Of a DNA stretch of 64,000 nucleotides, positions 38,390 through 49,984 are shown one piece after another; the first letter of the stretch is position 1; each line of letters starts with the position of its first letter. The stretch spans positions 219,480,172 through 219,544,171 of the forward strand of contig CM056997.1 in NCBI GenBank assembly GCA_029891345.1, given 5' to 3'. Below the pieces are notes generated by a model. It did not search any database and was not told the origin of the DNA. It saw nothing but the letters and a program-made list of their open reading frames with translations. Source of the stretch: Dryococelus australis (Eukaryota > Arthropoda > Insecta > Phasmatodea > Phasmatidae). The translations under genes were made by a program, and so were the position numbers.

Positions 38390-38760
38390 TATTCAAATTA
38401 TGATTCTATCAACAAGTTCATTCTGGTTTTCGGGAAATAGGTAGTCACTAATCTCCACGTCATATGTCTTCTTCATGTCGCCTATTGCAGTAAATGTGTT
38501 GGAAGGGTGTCTTAGTGCATCGATAAAATCACTTTCATCGTCTTCAACACTATCACTGTCTTCATGTTGACCTATGCTGTCTTCATGATCGTCTTCACTT
38601 CCTCGTTCATCATCGTCATTATATTAGCTTCTCTTTGCAGCATGAGTTGCATTCTCATTGGTATTTAGAGCCGACAACCGTTTATTTTGAAGTTCGTCGA
38701 CTTCACGTGAACGACTTGCAAGTGTACATTCTGCGCAAACTGACTCTACTGCACACGCAC
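38390..38760 (-). pseudogene. Possible coding exon with acidic C-terminus
   Basis: One minus-strand frame reads CAVESVCAECTLASRSREVD, then KRS and one stop (about 38627). It then continues openly through DDDERGSEDDHEDSIGQHED (about 38560-38620) to SDYLFPENQNELVDRIII and a stop near 38395. AATAAA follows the stop within about 10 bases, as in a polyadenylation signal. Sequence upstream of 38755 is a CA microsatellite. The acidic run and the ordered tail look like real protein sequence. I do not recognise a family. It may be the last exon of a host gene (a splice acceptor could bypass the internal stop) or a transposon gene fragment. Confidence 0.35.
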
Positions 38761-39194
38761 ACACACACACACATATGTATATAATACCACAAAACTGGCT
38801 ACAAATATGGAATGTATAACGTCGCAACTATACAAAGGTGGGAGTTTTCCCACTCATTTGACTGCTTCCGGAGCGAATATAGGAACGCTAGGAGGAAAGT
38901 ATGTGAAATACTTTTACCAGTCGCACTTTCTTACTCTGCGTATAGACTCGTATAGTAAATTTGTGAATCATTTCTTAGAGTGAAACTAATAATCCAAAAA
39001 TTAGACTTGTTCATACATTTAAGTTTATGGCAAGTACCTTATATGAATTTATATTTAATTTAAGTAAACATCAAAGAAAATGTAATCGAAGGTTTTTCCA
39101 TAATATTTAGTGACCAAAATTATTAGAAAAGGTGTATAACCCTACCAATATATGGATAGCTGGAAAAAATTTAGACAATAAATGAATAAATCTG

Positions 39195-39707
39195 TACATA
39201 GCATAAAACAAAGTCGTCCAGCCGGGTGTGTCTGTGTATTTGGCTAAGGTTTCCAAACTACTTGGTGGATTTCAAAGTGGTTTTCTACATAATTTATAAA
39301 ATTTCTTGAGAAAGGTTCAAGTATATAATAAATTAATATTTAATATAAGGACAGTAGAGAAATGTCGACGTTTTCTAATCAAGTCAGGAAAAAGCCACTT
39401 CTCGGGCGCTTACATGGCTTACGCTGACTAAACCATAACAGATATGCAAGATAAATGTTCTACAGAGTTATAGAACTCATAAATGTTTACTAAAATTCCG
39501 CGACAGCATATGTTGTATCTGTTATGGATGACACACGATAAAATATTTGTCTTATTAAAAATAGGGTGCTCTTACGAAGACTTTATGACAACACAGTATT
39601 AATCATATGTTAGTTGCCGTAAGCATTTAGTGTATATACTTGCTATAAACCTAAACAACGCCATATTTGTAAATCGTACCCGAGCGATACTAGGACGGGT
39701 CACTAGT
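39195..39707 (-). repeat. ~515-bp dispersed repeat family, copy 2 (inverted)
   Basis: The reverse complement starts ACTAGTGACCCGTCC and matches the copy at 21292-21806 over its whole length, including GGGTACGATTTACAAATAT and GGTTTAG(A/T)CAGCGTAAGCC. It abuts the polymerase relic that begins at about 39740. Confidence 0.75.
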
Positions 39708-39739
39708 AAATAATACATTTGAATAATAAGTTAATAATA

Positions 39740-40300
39740 AATTTAATGGTTGTTATATAAGAGATGAAGAGTTTGAGCATGCGAAATTCGTATGGAATCA
39801 GTTCAGTGTAATGAATATAGGAGAAAACCGTGACGTATACCTAAAAACAAACGTATTACTATTAATAGATGTATTTAAAAACTTTAGAGAGTCTTGTGTG
39901 AAAGCCTATTGCTTGGATCCACCATGGTACTTTACTACACAATTGTTATCCTAGAATGCGATACTAAAAATGACTAAACAACCCATAGATGTATTTTAAA
40001 ACTTTAGAGAGTCTTGTGTGAAAGCCTATTGCTTGGATCCACCCTGGTACTTTACTACACAATTGTTATCCTGGAATGCGATACTAAAAATGACTAAACA
40101 ACCCATAGATCTTTTGTACGAATAAGATGTGATATTAATGATAGAAAAGGGCATTAGGGGTGGAATATCTCAATGTTATAAACGATTATTTAAATCAAAT
40201 AATGAATATTTAGAAAAATATTGTAAAAATAAAGAATCGAATTATTTAATGTACTTAGAAGCGAATAATTATCGTATAGTGGTTTTGAATTGATAAGAAT
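39740..40300 (+). pseudogene. Maverick-like family B DNA polymerase, palm part (locus B)
   Basis: The plus strand reads RDEEFEHAKFVWNQFSVMN, then LKTNVLLLIDVFKNF, a 120-base in-frame tandem duplication (39865-39984 and 39985-40104), and MIEKGIRGGISQCYKRLF leading to YLMYLEANN, the place of polymerase motif A. One duplicate copy has an internal TAG where the other reads TGG, and the other has a TAA at its start. The motif A position has Glu where the family has a catalytic Asp. The reading is then lost, next to an inserted RTE fragment. Confidence 0.8.
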
Positions 40301-40309
40301 TGCTTGATT

Positions 40310-41180
40310 TTAACTTTAATTTTGGTCTTGGATACATTTTTTTTTCTTTACATGAATGTGGCCATCTATGGACTGCAATGAACTCAAGATTTCTGGTTTA
40401 TTTTCTTCATTCTTCCTTCCCAGAACTTCATTGTTTCTCCAACTGCTCGTCTCTGTTCTTCAGTCCACACTCTCTTGGGTGTTGGTTTCAGTCGGTTTTC
40501 CGGAAATCTTGCGTTGTCGATCAGTCGCTCCTAATGTCCTCTCAGTTGTTGAACAATTCTTCTGTTATCCCAACTTTTTCTGCATCTTTCCTCGTCTCTA
40601 CCATCCATCCTGTCGTGCATTTCAATTTTACGATGAAATTGAATATTTTCTTGGTGAATCTATCCTCATTCATTATATTTAGGTGTCCATAAAATTTCAG
40701 TCTTCATTGTCTCATTCTGTCTGTCATTTTTTCGGAATTTCTGTATAGGTCTTCATTTTTCCTCTTGATCCAGGTGTTGTCTGTGTTTTTGGTGGTCCCA
40801 AAATTTTTCTCATGAATTTTCTCTCTCTTACTTCCAATTCTCGTAGTTCTCCTTGCTTGTTCATCATCAGGCATTCTGTTCCATATATTGCTTCTGGTTT
40901 GATTACTGTATTATAATGTATAATTTTGGCTTGGATGGATATTGCTTTCTTATTGTAGTTGGTTTGTGTTATTCTGTATCCAAATTCCAATTTCTTCTGA
41001 CCCTTTCTTTGTTTGCTGTGTTGTCCAGTCCATTTTGTTGGATCCATTCTCCTAGATATTTCAATTTGTTGACCGCTTTATTTGTCCATGTTCTGTTTTC
41101 ATGTATCTTTCCCTAATGTGCCTGTATTCTATATATTCTGTCTTTTCATAGGAGATTTCCAGTCCCGTTTTTTGGCTATT
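40310..41180 (-). mobile_element. RTE-like LINE fragment inserted in polymerase relic
   Basis: The minus-strand frame at 41047-40724 reads SIQAKIIHYNTVIKPEAIYG and MMNKQGELRELEVRERKFM, the region after the RT palm in RTE-like LINEs. Further fragments at 40690-40340 (MHDRMDGRDEERCRKSW; PENRLKPTPKRVWTEEQRR) are its 3' continuation. Length and 5' truncation fit an ordinary dead-on-arrival insertion. It separates the two plus-strand polymerase parts. Confidence 0.7.
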
Positions 41181-41399
41181 TCTCATAATGTTTTCACCAT
41201 GAATTGTGCATCTGTTATGTTTTGTGTTATTAATGCTACGTCGTTGGATACATATTACAAGGTATGTTGGAATATCCGTAAAAAATACATAAATTACATA
41301 AATATCTTAAATTTTTTTCTGTAAATTAGGCAATTTCAGGTAAAAATTACTCTAGATTGTTAAGAACATTATGCAATGAAAATAATTATGAATTACACT

Positions 41400-41835
41400 A
41401 ATGTGATTTAAACCAGTGTCTAGTTAATGGATTAAAACTCGAAAAAAAAAATTACGGTTTAAGCAATCCGCTTGGCTAAAGAAGTATGTTGATTTGAAAA
41501 TACAAAATAAAAATAATGCAAAAAATTACTTCAAAAAGGACTCCTACAAGCTGATGAAGAGATCTCTTTTTGGTAAAATAATGGAAAATATTATAAAAAT
41601 ATTATATATAAAATTAGCACGAGATAAAATAAATGTGAAAATTTTATTTGCTAAAGCAAACAGTGAAAAAAGGGCCATACTCACTTATAACCTTGCAGTT
41701 ATATATGTGATTAAAATAAGGGTGACCTTTAATAAACCTGTATATTTCGGTATGTCGATATTAGAACTATCGAGAGAGTTGATGTATGATTTTCACTACA
41801 ATGTGATGAAACCTACATGTGGAGATTATAATTAA
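41400..41835 (+). pseudogene. Maverick-like DNA polymerase, C-terminal part (locus B)
   Basis: A 113-codon frame contains KDSYKLMKRSLFGKIMENI, the polymerase motif B region with its Lys and Phe-Gly, and VYFGMSILELSRELMYDFHY, which precedes motif C. It ends at NVMKPTCGDYN and a stop, so the Asp-Thr-Asp motif C is missing or displaced. Its start is degraded (NQCLVNGLKLEK near 41415-41440). Confidence 0.8.
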
Positions 41836-42149
41836 ATTATACATAGTTCAAATGTGTAATTTAAAGGTGAAGTAGACAAAAAAACTTAATAAATTTACAT
41901 TGTTAAATTAACTGAATAATAGCGAAGATTAAGTTGGAATATATAGGAATAAAATCACAAGTAAAGTGCCTTAGTGTAACAGTTATTATAGAATGTATAA
42001 CACAATAAGTTATTTGTACAAAAAATACACATAACTTTATCATTAAATACATTTTCACTCAGCATTTTTTCTCTCCTTGTAAGAAACTATTCTACATATG
42101 TTATCTATTTTTTTTAATCTAGGTGATTTATATATGAGCACACCAGGGG

Positions 42150-42195
42150 CCTACCCAGGCGGCCACCATAAATTTAAGGTGGCCGCCTGGGTAGG
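42150..42195. other. Perfect 18-bp stem-loop
   Basis: CCTACCCAGGCGGCCACC at 42150-42167 is matched without error by its reverse complement at 42178-42195, with a 10-base AT loop. It is strikingly GC-rich in AT-rich surroundings. It lies between the polymerase and protease relics of locus B. A terminator-like or processing role is imaginable, but nothing else supports one. Confidence 0.9.
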
Positions 42196-42689
42196 TGAGC
42201 TTATATTAACAAAATCTATTTTTTTTTCTACAGTACAATACTTCAAATAGTAAAGATTATGAAGTAGTTATCGAAATAAGAAACATCATTTTTATTTACA
42301 CTTGTAAAACATAGAACACGTGTCTTTCTCATCTTTTAATTTAACAAGATTTTATATTTATTTGTGTGTAACTCTAAATAGTAAGAGATTTGCCAAGAAT
42401 AGGTAGTTCAGAATTTTCTACAACACAATCAAATTTATTGTTTATCTCATTTACTTTATTATCAAAAACATCCTATTAACAGCATATTTTTAATCCGTTG
42501 GCTCTACTATTTTGTTAATTCTTTGATTATAAAGTGAAATACAGTCAACTGTCTAAAAGAAAACCTTACTGAGTTGTGCTTTTGAGGAAAAAATTACAGT
42601 ATTGTATCTTAAACCTCTATCAGTTTAAAAGATGATTATTCAGAATAGATTTTGGATAAATATTTTGTAAATAATAATTTAAAACCCTA

Positions 42690-43065
42690 AACATATTATT
42701 TATGGTTTCCCAAATATATTCATTAATTAGTAACAGAATAAGTATGCTTAAAAACTTAAGTCCTCCATAGAATACATCGATGACTATTAAACATAAATGC
42801 ATACAGATAACTGAATTGAAGTAATGAATACAATAAATATCGTATTGAGTATTGTTTTTTTAAAGTTATTTATTTATTCACTAGGGAGAATTCTTCCGGA
42901 TGAATCAAAGTAATAAGCAGCAATATTGTATTTATAAAAACAAACTCATTTGGTGTCAGGATGTGATTCAATTTTATACATTTTACTAGGTAGTTCATCA
43001 GTCACAATATAAACACATTCGAAATGTTTAATTTGTTTTGTTTCTGCACATTTTATATCAATATT
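42690..43065 (-). pseudogene. Possible adenain-like protease relic (locus B)
   Basis: Minus-strand pieces read VTDELPSKMYKIESHPDTK, a stop, YNIAAYYFDSSGRILP (about 42885-42930), then after a frame change SVICMHLCLIVIDVFYGGLK (about 42740-42800). The tyrosine-rich FDS(S)G segment and the later Cys-rich helix followed by Leu-Tyr-Gly fit the adenovirus-type cysteine protease that matures Maverick capsids. Resemblance is partial, and the position beside polymerase and small hydrophobic genes supports it. A catalytic His could not be placed. Confidence 0.35.
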
Positions 43066-43079
43066 AGATCAAGGTGCTA

Positions 43080-43310
43080 TATTTAAATTTTATTCGGGCT
43101 TCCTCTATTTGAAGCAAAACCTTCACAACATTTATATTCCATTGAAAATTTATGTCTTCATAGCTCTTCTAATTCTTTATTATTCTTTTTTATTTTTTCG
43201 ACTGAATTATATGTAGCACTTGCAACACCATCTAAAAGTCCGAGTGTTCCTAAAAATTGAATGTGATATAATTTGAATATAATCTAATACACTATTGGTT
43301 ATTTCTTTCA
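43080..43310 (-). pseudogene. Small Maverick-linked hydrophobic gene relic
   Basis: The minus strand reads LFLGTLGLLDGVASATYNSV, then EKIKKNNKELEEL, a stop, and RHKFSMEYKCCEGFASNRG. A Gly-rich hydrophobic segment followed by a charged helix matches the pattern of a short gene near the structural genes in insect Mavericks. The end of the first relic (290-350) has the same character. Confidence 0.4.
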
Positions 43311-43649
43311 ATATCTGTTATATGTATGATTGACCACCATTAACGACGTCTGCGACTAATAAAACACTGAAAAACCATGTAAGTTCTGTTGCAAAATCTT
43401 GTGGAAATAAGTTTAAAAGGGGGTGGGGGGGTTTATGACGCACGGTTTTGAACAGAGGTTTATGGTAACGGGAACTCCTTATTATAGTGGGCTCCGAACC
43501 ACTTGAACATTTGAACATTAATATCACCTTAGAAAAATAAAGAAAAGTAGTGTGCAGCGAGGCTTCAAAAAGTACTCACACAACATTAAGCAAATTATTA
43601 TTGTTCAAATGAATCCATCAAATAGATATCCTAGTAAAAGGTATAGATT

Positions 43650-44830
43650 TTCAGGTGCTGTCAATGACTATGAAACGTCACACTTAAACTAAATTCAAAG
43701 TCCTTGTGAAATGCATTTCTTAAAATTGTCCTCATAACACTTAATGCTTGCTACCCAGAGTGTATTGAGAGCACATCATAAGGTATTTAAATGATTCTCC
43801 GCCACAATGAATCTCAAACACTGAAGTCCTCATAGTACGTTGTGGGGTTGGCAATCCTCATAATAACCCCATACTGCTAACACTGAAACCAAGATATCAG
43901 GAAATGCTGTTCGTTCTGAGTAAGTCCTCAGAAGTTACTAATATAGTTGCTCTAAAACAATGAACTTTAAACACTGGAGTCGTCATAGTATGTAGTGGGG
44001 TTTAAAGTCCCGTCAGAAATACTTAAATGATACACTAACACGGAATTCAAAGTCCTTGCGAAATGCAATCCTCTCAACAACTCATCCTTACTACACAGGG
44101 TGTAGTCTGAGAAGTCCTCAGTAAGTATTTAAGTGTTAATATTTCTCAATCAAAATGAACTTCAAACAAAAAAGTCCTCGTAGCTCACAGTGGGGTTTAA
44201 AGTCCTCTCAACAACCCTTAAATGCTACACAAACACAGACCTTCAAGCCCTCGCAAGATGCATTTCGTATGATAGTCCTCGGAACAACATATCTTGGCTA
44301 CACAGAGGGTATTCTGAGTAAGTCCTCGGAAGGTATTAATAGGGTTTCTCTACCACAATAATCTTAAAACACCGGAGTCCTCGTAGAATGCATTGGGGTT
44401 TAAGGTCCTCTCAGCAATCCTTAAATGATACCCTAACACGGAACTTAAAGTCCTCACGAAATGCAGTCCATATGATAATCCTCGTAACAACTTATCCTTG
44501 CTACACAGGACGTATTCTGGAAAAGCCCTCGGAAATAATTGAAATGTTTCTGTAGAAAATTGATCAACGTTGAAGTCCTCGTAGCACACAGTGGAGTTAA
44601 AAGTCCTATCAGCAACCCTTAAATGTTACACGAACACTGAACTGAAAGTCCTTGCGAAATGCAATTCGTATGATAGTCCTTGCAACAACTGATCCTTGTA
44701 GCTCTGAATGTATTCTTAACACGGCCTCTGAACCTATTAACCTGTTTCTCTACCAAAAATCAACACGAAACACAGAATTCCTCTTCAAATGAAGTGGGGT
44801 TTGAATTCTTCTAATGAACTGTTATACACC
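43650..44830. repeat. ~200-bp tandem repeat array
   Basis: About six imperfect units. The landmark AGTCCTC(G/A)TAG recurs near 43825, 43977 (AGTCGTC), 44173, 44376, 44574 and in decayed form at 44776, at intervals of 152, 196, 203, 198 and 202 bases. Each unit contains (G/A)TGGGGTTTAA, CTTAAATG(A/C)TAC, AAAGTCCT(T/C)GCGAAATGCA and a TACACAG(A/G)G(C/T)GTATTCTG region. Minor frames across it have no protein meaning. Confidence 0.8.
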
Positions 44831-46334
44831 ATGCTAACTTGCTTTATTTGATTAACATCACGTTGTTTAATTTAAAGCACGACAAATTTTTTATAGCAAA
44901 TCCATATACATAAATGATTATAAATATACAATAATTAAATCTGCTTTTAAATTCAGTTTTCATTAGGTTTTTGTAAAGTTAACAAACATATTTATCCTCC
45001 AAGTACTTTTTTTGCTGAGGTGTGTATATTTACTACGATCAATAATACGATAAATTTAATAACTAAAATACCTAAATTCTAGCATCACTAGAATACGGGA
45101 GCAAGTTTTAATAATGTTTACGCACATAACTCAAAAAGTTCACTGCAAAAAAGGAACTACCAGAGGACGTGACTTACAAGCTGACTTTTCCCCTAGTTAC
45201 TTCAAAAAGACGAGATTAATTCCATTTTAATGAGGGGTGAAAAATTTCCACGTGTTTTATAAAAGCTAAGCTGTACATTGTACAATAACTTATTTCTTGC
45301 AAATAAAGAGTTTTACATGGTTTTACAGCTGTCATTACTATTAAACTACAATGAATAAATTATTTTTTAAATATAATATACCACTGAATCTGTAGTTATC
45401 ATAATAATTGTTTTAACATTTGTTACAAAATTTTCAAAATCACTTAACTGCAATCAGCTCAAGGGGAAATATCAAGGAAATTAATAATGTTTAGGGCCAT
45501 TGATTTTTCGCGAATAGCTCGTAACACACAGTAGATATATTACTATTTTTACACATCAGCTGTTGTCACGCCTCCATTGGCTGCAAGTATCGTTTCCGCA
45601 TTTGACCAAGCCGCTCAGGATTCTGTAACCCCGACACTGTATCTTCGAGATTTGTACGCAAACAGTTATCATGGATCATAACATGCTTCAGCCAATCAAA
45701 AAAGCTGGACGACCGCACAGTCCTTTCTACAGTATCATGTCTCGAAATCATTGCACGAAATATCACTGCCTCTAATGATGTTACATATAATTATAAAAAT
45801 TATTCTAAATCACTACATCATGCATCTGTATAGTTAGTAAGGGTAGTAAAATATTCTGCACTCTATAGATAAAATAATACCCTCATACTAATTTTGTTTC
45901 ACATTAAAATAATTTTCAGCACCTTAGCGAGGTTTGCATTGCACAGGTACTCACAAAAACTGTGTTCACAGATTGATTCAAATTTGAAACTTTCTCTTCT
46001 GATTGACCGGAAAGTAGGTTCTCATAGAGACCGCAGTCATTCATTTTAGTGCGTAATTGAGAAGAGTCTATCCAAGTCCCCGTTACATATTCAGACGACC
46101 ATTCTGATACACACAGTGTGTATAGAAATTCGACTAGAGCACTTCCTGGCAGATAATCACTGCACTACTCGTGTGAAACTCCACGAACATTACGAGGACT
46201 ACGCCTGAATAACTTCAAATTTTTCCAGTGAGCTGATAACATCGCCTAGACATCAGAACCACGAAGTATCATTCCGAGGATCTGACCGGGATCCTCGCGA
46301 CGTTCGAGATCCTCACAGCGTCCTCGCAAGCTAC
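44831..46334. other. Non-coding stretch
   Basis: No gene recognised. Near 46275-46330 several ATCCTCGC-type words recall the AGTCCTCG motif of the array upstream. Confidence 0.4.
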
Positions 46335-46517
46335 CTTAAACCATAGGTTATGAAGTGCCCCTGGTAGAGATTCTAACCCCTTCAAGGTAAAATTAAATGG
46401 ATACAGTTTTATTACTTCATAAATGTCACAGAATAGCCATTAATAGGAAATGTGAATATTTTAAAGGTGTGTGATTTGCTTAATGGGGAAATGTCTTAAA
46501 TCATTTACTTCAAACAC
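46335..46517 (+). repeat. Dispersed ~180-bp repeat, copy 2
   Basis: Over 90% identical by eye to 20374-20558, same orientation, and also followed by a CA/TA-rich microsatellite. Confidence 0.85.
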
Positions 46518-48399
46518 ATATATGCACTCACACACATATATACATACACCAATATACACAACAATGCACGCACACACATACACACTCACACATATACTAT
46601 ATCACACACATATACATAATCACACAATTAATTTGCACATACCATATGAGACAATTCTAAAACCTCATAACATTGAACTTTACAAGCAAAGACTAATACT
46701 TGAAAACTATAACAATCTATCATACAACTCAAATGAATAAAGCATACATAAACAGACTCGATCATATTATGAAACCACTTCAAACTATAATACTAACAAT
46801 ATACCACCCACTTATAAAACCCCTAGCATCAAACTTGACATGTCAGACTAAATACTTAACAACTAAATAAAAATATCATACAATGCAAATGAACATGTCT
46901 ACTTCATCTGTCTTCCAATACACATTATCAAACATATAATTTAAAGTAAAATTATATACAAAAAAAAGTAAAAACATTTTCAATATTCCCTTTTTATAAT
47001 TTAATATATATCATTTAAAACAAAATTAATATCCAAATTAAACACTCATCACACTCAAATCGTGTTATCCCATACTACACATACATCAATCAAAACTTTT
47101 TTATTTCATTAAATCCCTTAATCGTAGAATTATTGATAAGATCTGCTCTTTTTTACAAATAGTTCGATTCTTCTAGATTACTTAGATCTTATCTGCATGA
47201 TAAGTATCGACACAATTAAATCTTGTTTTATCTCACAAGAAGCTTAAATGTTGTTTAAAGGTTGAAATTTTTATCTCCTTTGAAAATCGTCAACATTTAA
47301 GCATACATACTGATTAAGTCACTAATCTAACCTAACCGCAGGCATTAAAAATTATATTTATATACCTCAAAAAACAATCCTTTTACTTCAAAAATATATA
47401 TTATTCCTCAAAGAACATATCTAACAGGTTGTCACCATACAACAAAACATACATAGATCTATTCCAACACACACACCATGCATGCACACACACAGAGACT
47501 GAAGTAATCACCTAAATATTAATCATTTGATACCACTCTGGTTTACCTAAACGCACTTATAATCTACAATTTTATTGAACATAGTAACATATGAGGAAGA
47601 AAATATCACATTTTAAAACAAGTCTAGAGTAATCAAACATATGATAATAGTTAAAATGCATTACTTTAAAAAAAATATTTATGCAAAATTCTTTAGAAAA
47701 AATATGCCAATATACAGTTCACAAACAAGAAATAAACAATTTTATAACTTAGCCTATTTCCATGCGGAGACTAATACCTGTATTCGGAAGTATGTAGGTT
47801 CGTACATTCTGACAGCCCTTGCCTATACACGCCTACAATAATCTATTTGGTAGAGGACATTTACCATAACAAACAGTTATGTTAGAACTATCTAATCTCC
47901 TACTCACCAATCACTTACAAACTTCATTGATTGATTGATTTATTTATTTTTCAGGATTATGTAAAATAATTCCACAAATCACAATATATAATTGCTTTAT
48001 TAACAGAAACAGGGTCTTCACCTTATCACCATATTATTAATTAAATATATCGATCAACTTTCCCATCATCGAATCATAATTTTTTGAGGTATAAACTAAC
48101 TATATAACCCAACCAACCAATTACCCACTGAAAAAAAGTGTTTCAAATAAGTCATAATAGCCTTATGTCATATCATACTAACTGCCTAAAAAAGACCAAA
48201 AATCCATTTATAAATTCTCTTCCAGAAAAAAATATTCTATCTTGTGATATCCCAAAATACTAGAACAATACCTACAATCCATTCCATTACATAACATTGG
48301 TTATACCAAAACACTTTTGTTCTTACCATCCAAAAAAACAAAATAATCATGTAAGCATTCCTAATTCATAATGCATAATGATCTAGGTAGTTGTACGAT
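46518..48399. other. AT-rich non-coding stretch
   Basis: CA-rich microsatellite at 46518-46630, then AT-rich DNA without readable protein. Confidence 0.4.
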
Positions 48400-49705
48400 T
48401 AATTTCCAAGGCGAGGAGATTATCATTCGTCTTCAAATGTGCATAGATGGGACTGAACTTTATGTTGTCGAAAGTAATAAAAGCAGCTGGCCATACCTAC
48501 TGGATGTCAGTATATGGCTAGTGTCCAGCTTGCTAACAACGACGTGAGTTTCCTGCACAGATTGGGGCTATCAGTTTAGAGATATGGATGGGGAAGTTTT
48601 AGATGTGAAAATCTCGATGGGGTCCGAAGACTCGATCACCAAGGCGGAAATCCCAAGCCTGTACAGCCCCTCGTTGGAGGTGCGATTCTTGGTCCAGAAC
48701 CAAGTTATCTACACCAGATATATTTGAGGTTTCGGAGACAGATAACAAAGGCAGGGAAAATGGTAGCTATAACAATTGGAATCATTAGGAATGGAATATT
48801 ACACACAATAAGCCAACTCATGTACAAGCTTATAAGTAACAATGTAGATATGACCTAGGATGTGGGAATTACCTCTCGCTAGCACACAACCAACTTCCTA
48901 CAGCCAAAATGGCTCGAGGACTATAAGGTTCCCGTTTATCCGAATGGAAAATTCGAAATTTGTATTCTGCTGGCCATGCTTTTGGGTTTTACCGACGACT
49001 ACAAGAACATAATAATTAATTCCAACAAAAATTAGTTTGCTATCCTCATGGCAAACATACAAGCTCAAGCCTTGCTGGATACCACAGCTGCAACGGAAAT
49101 CATGATGCTGGCAATCCATTCTATAGAATGGCTGTTACCACATGTTCAGGTGAAAATGTCACAACTATTGAAATTTTTGAAATATGCAGAGAAAGGTAGG
49201 AACATAGACATTGCATTCTGATCTTGGAGTTTAGAAACATATCTGAGTATCCCAGAAGCCATTAAATAAATAGGAATGTGAAAACAAGTTCTACAAGTGA
49301 CAATGTATGCTATATAATCATATTGTTTCAGCCACTCTGAGTGATATCCCTATGGTGACCTAAATATTGATTTTTCTAATGGGGTGTACATGGTACCATA
49401 TCAATTGTATGCCAACTTTCAGAGAGCTTAGTATGGACAAACACAGTCACCAACGCTTGCACCTGCCAAATTTGTGAACACAGACCCTCTACTCGCTTTC
49501 GACGTGATTATGCAGGGAAACAGAATACAAAGTGGTGTAGTTGACTGTATAATTGAATTGACTGCTGTGGCTAATTTTCTGACCAATACTTCGGCATATG
49601 CCTTAATTTACAACTGGCTGGTAACATATAATGTGCGCGATCGAATAGTTTATGTTCGCGAACATTCAGGGCTGTATTTCGCTGTCCAGTTTCATAGTTA
49701 AACAT
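48400..49705 (+). pseudogene. Maverick-like structural-type gene relic (locus C)
   Basis: Plus-strand pieces in order: an early part whose frame I cannot fix (48400-48730); IHSIEWLLPHVQVKMSQLLK (about 49115-49175); NIDIAF, a stop, SWSLETYLSIPEA (about 49200-49265); LNIDFSNGVYMVPYQLYANF (49362-49421); and a 75-codon open frame at 49474-49700 with NRIQSGVVDCIIEL and VRDRIVYVREH. The last part looks like beta-strand-rich, structural protein sequence. The arrangement resembles the insect Maverick-linked uncharacterised family also proposed at 32.0-33.2 kb. At least five stops or frame changes exclude function. Confidence 0.5.
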
Positions 49706-49984
49706 ATCTGCACAGCATTAGAGGACGGTAGAACAGCTACATGTTCCTTCCTGCCACCCTTATCCTGGAAAATGCTCGATGAGAAAAGTAGGGTGAGAAA
49801 TATATGATTGGGGAATAATTTTTACGATCTTAATTGGAGTGATGGTAATGTCGAATATGATATAATACAAGCTGAACTCACATTTATGAATGAAGTGGAG
49901 GATAAAGGCACCATATTCATTGCTGGACTTGAAAAGAATCAATGACTAGGTATTCATTGCAGCATTGATATATGCCATATACAG

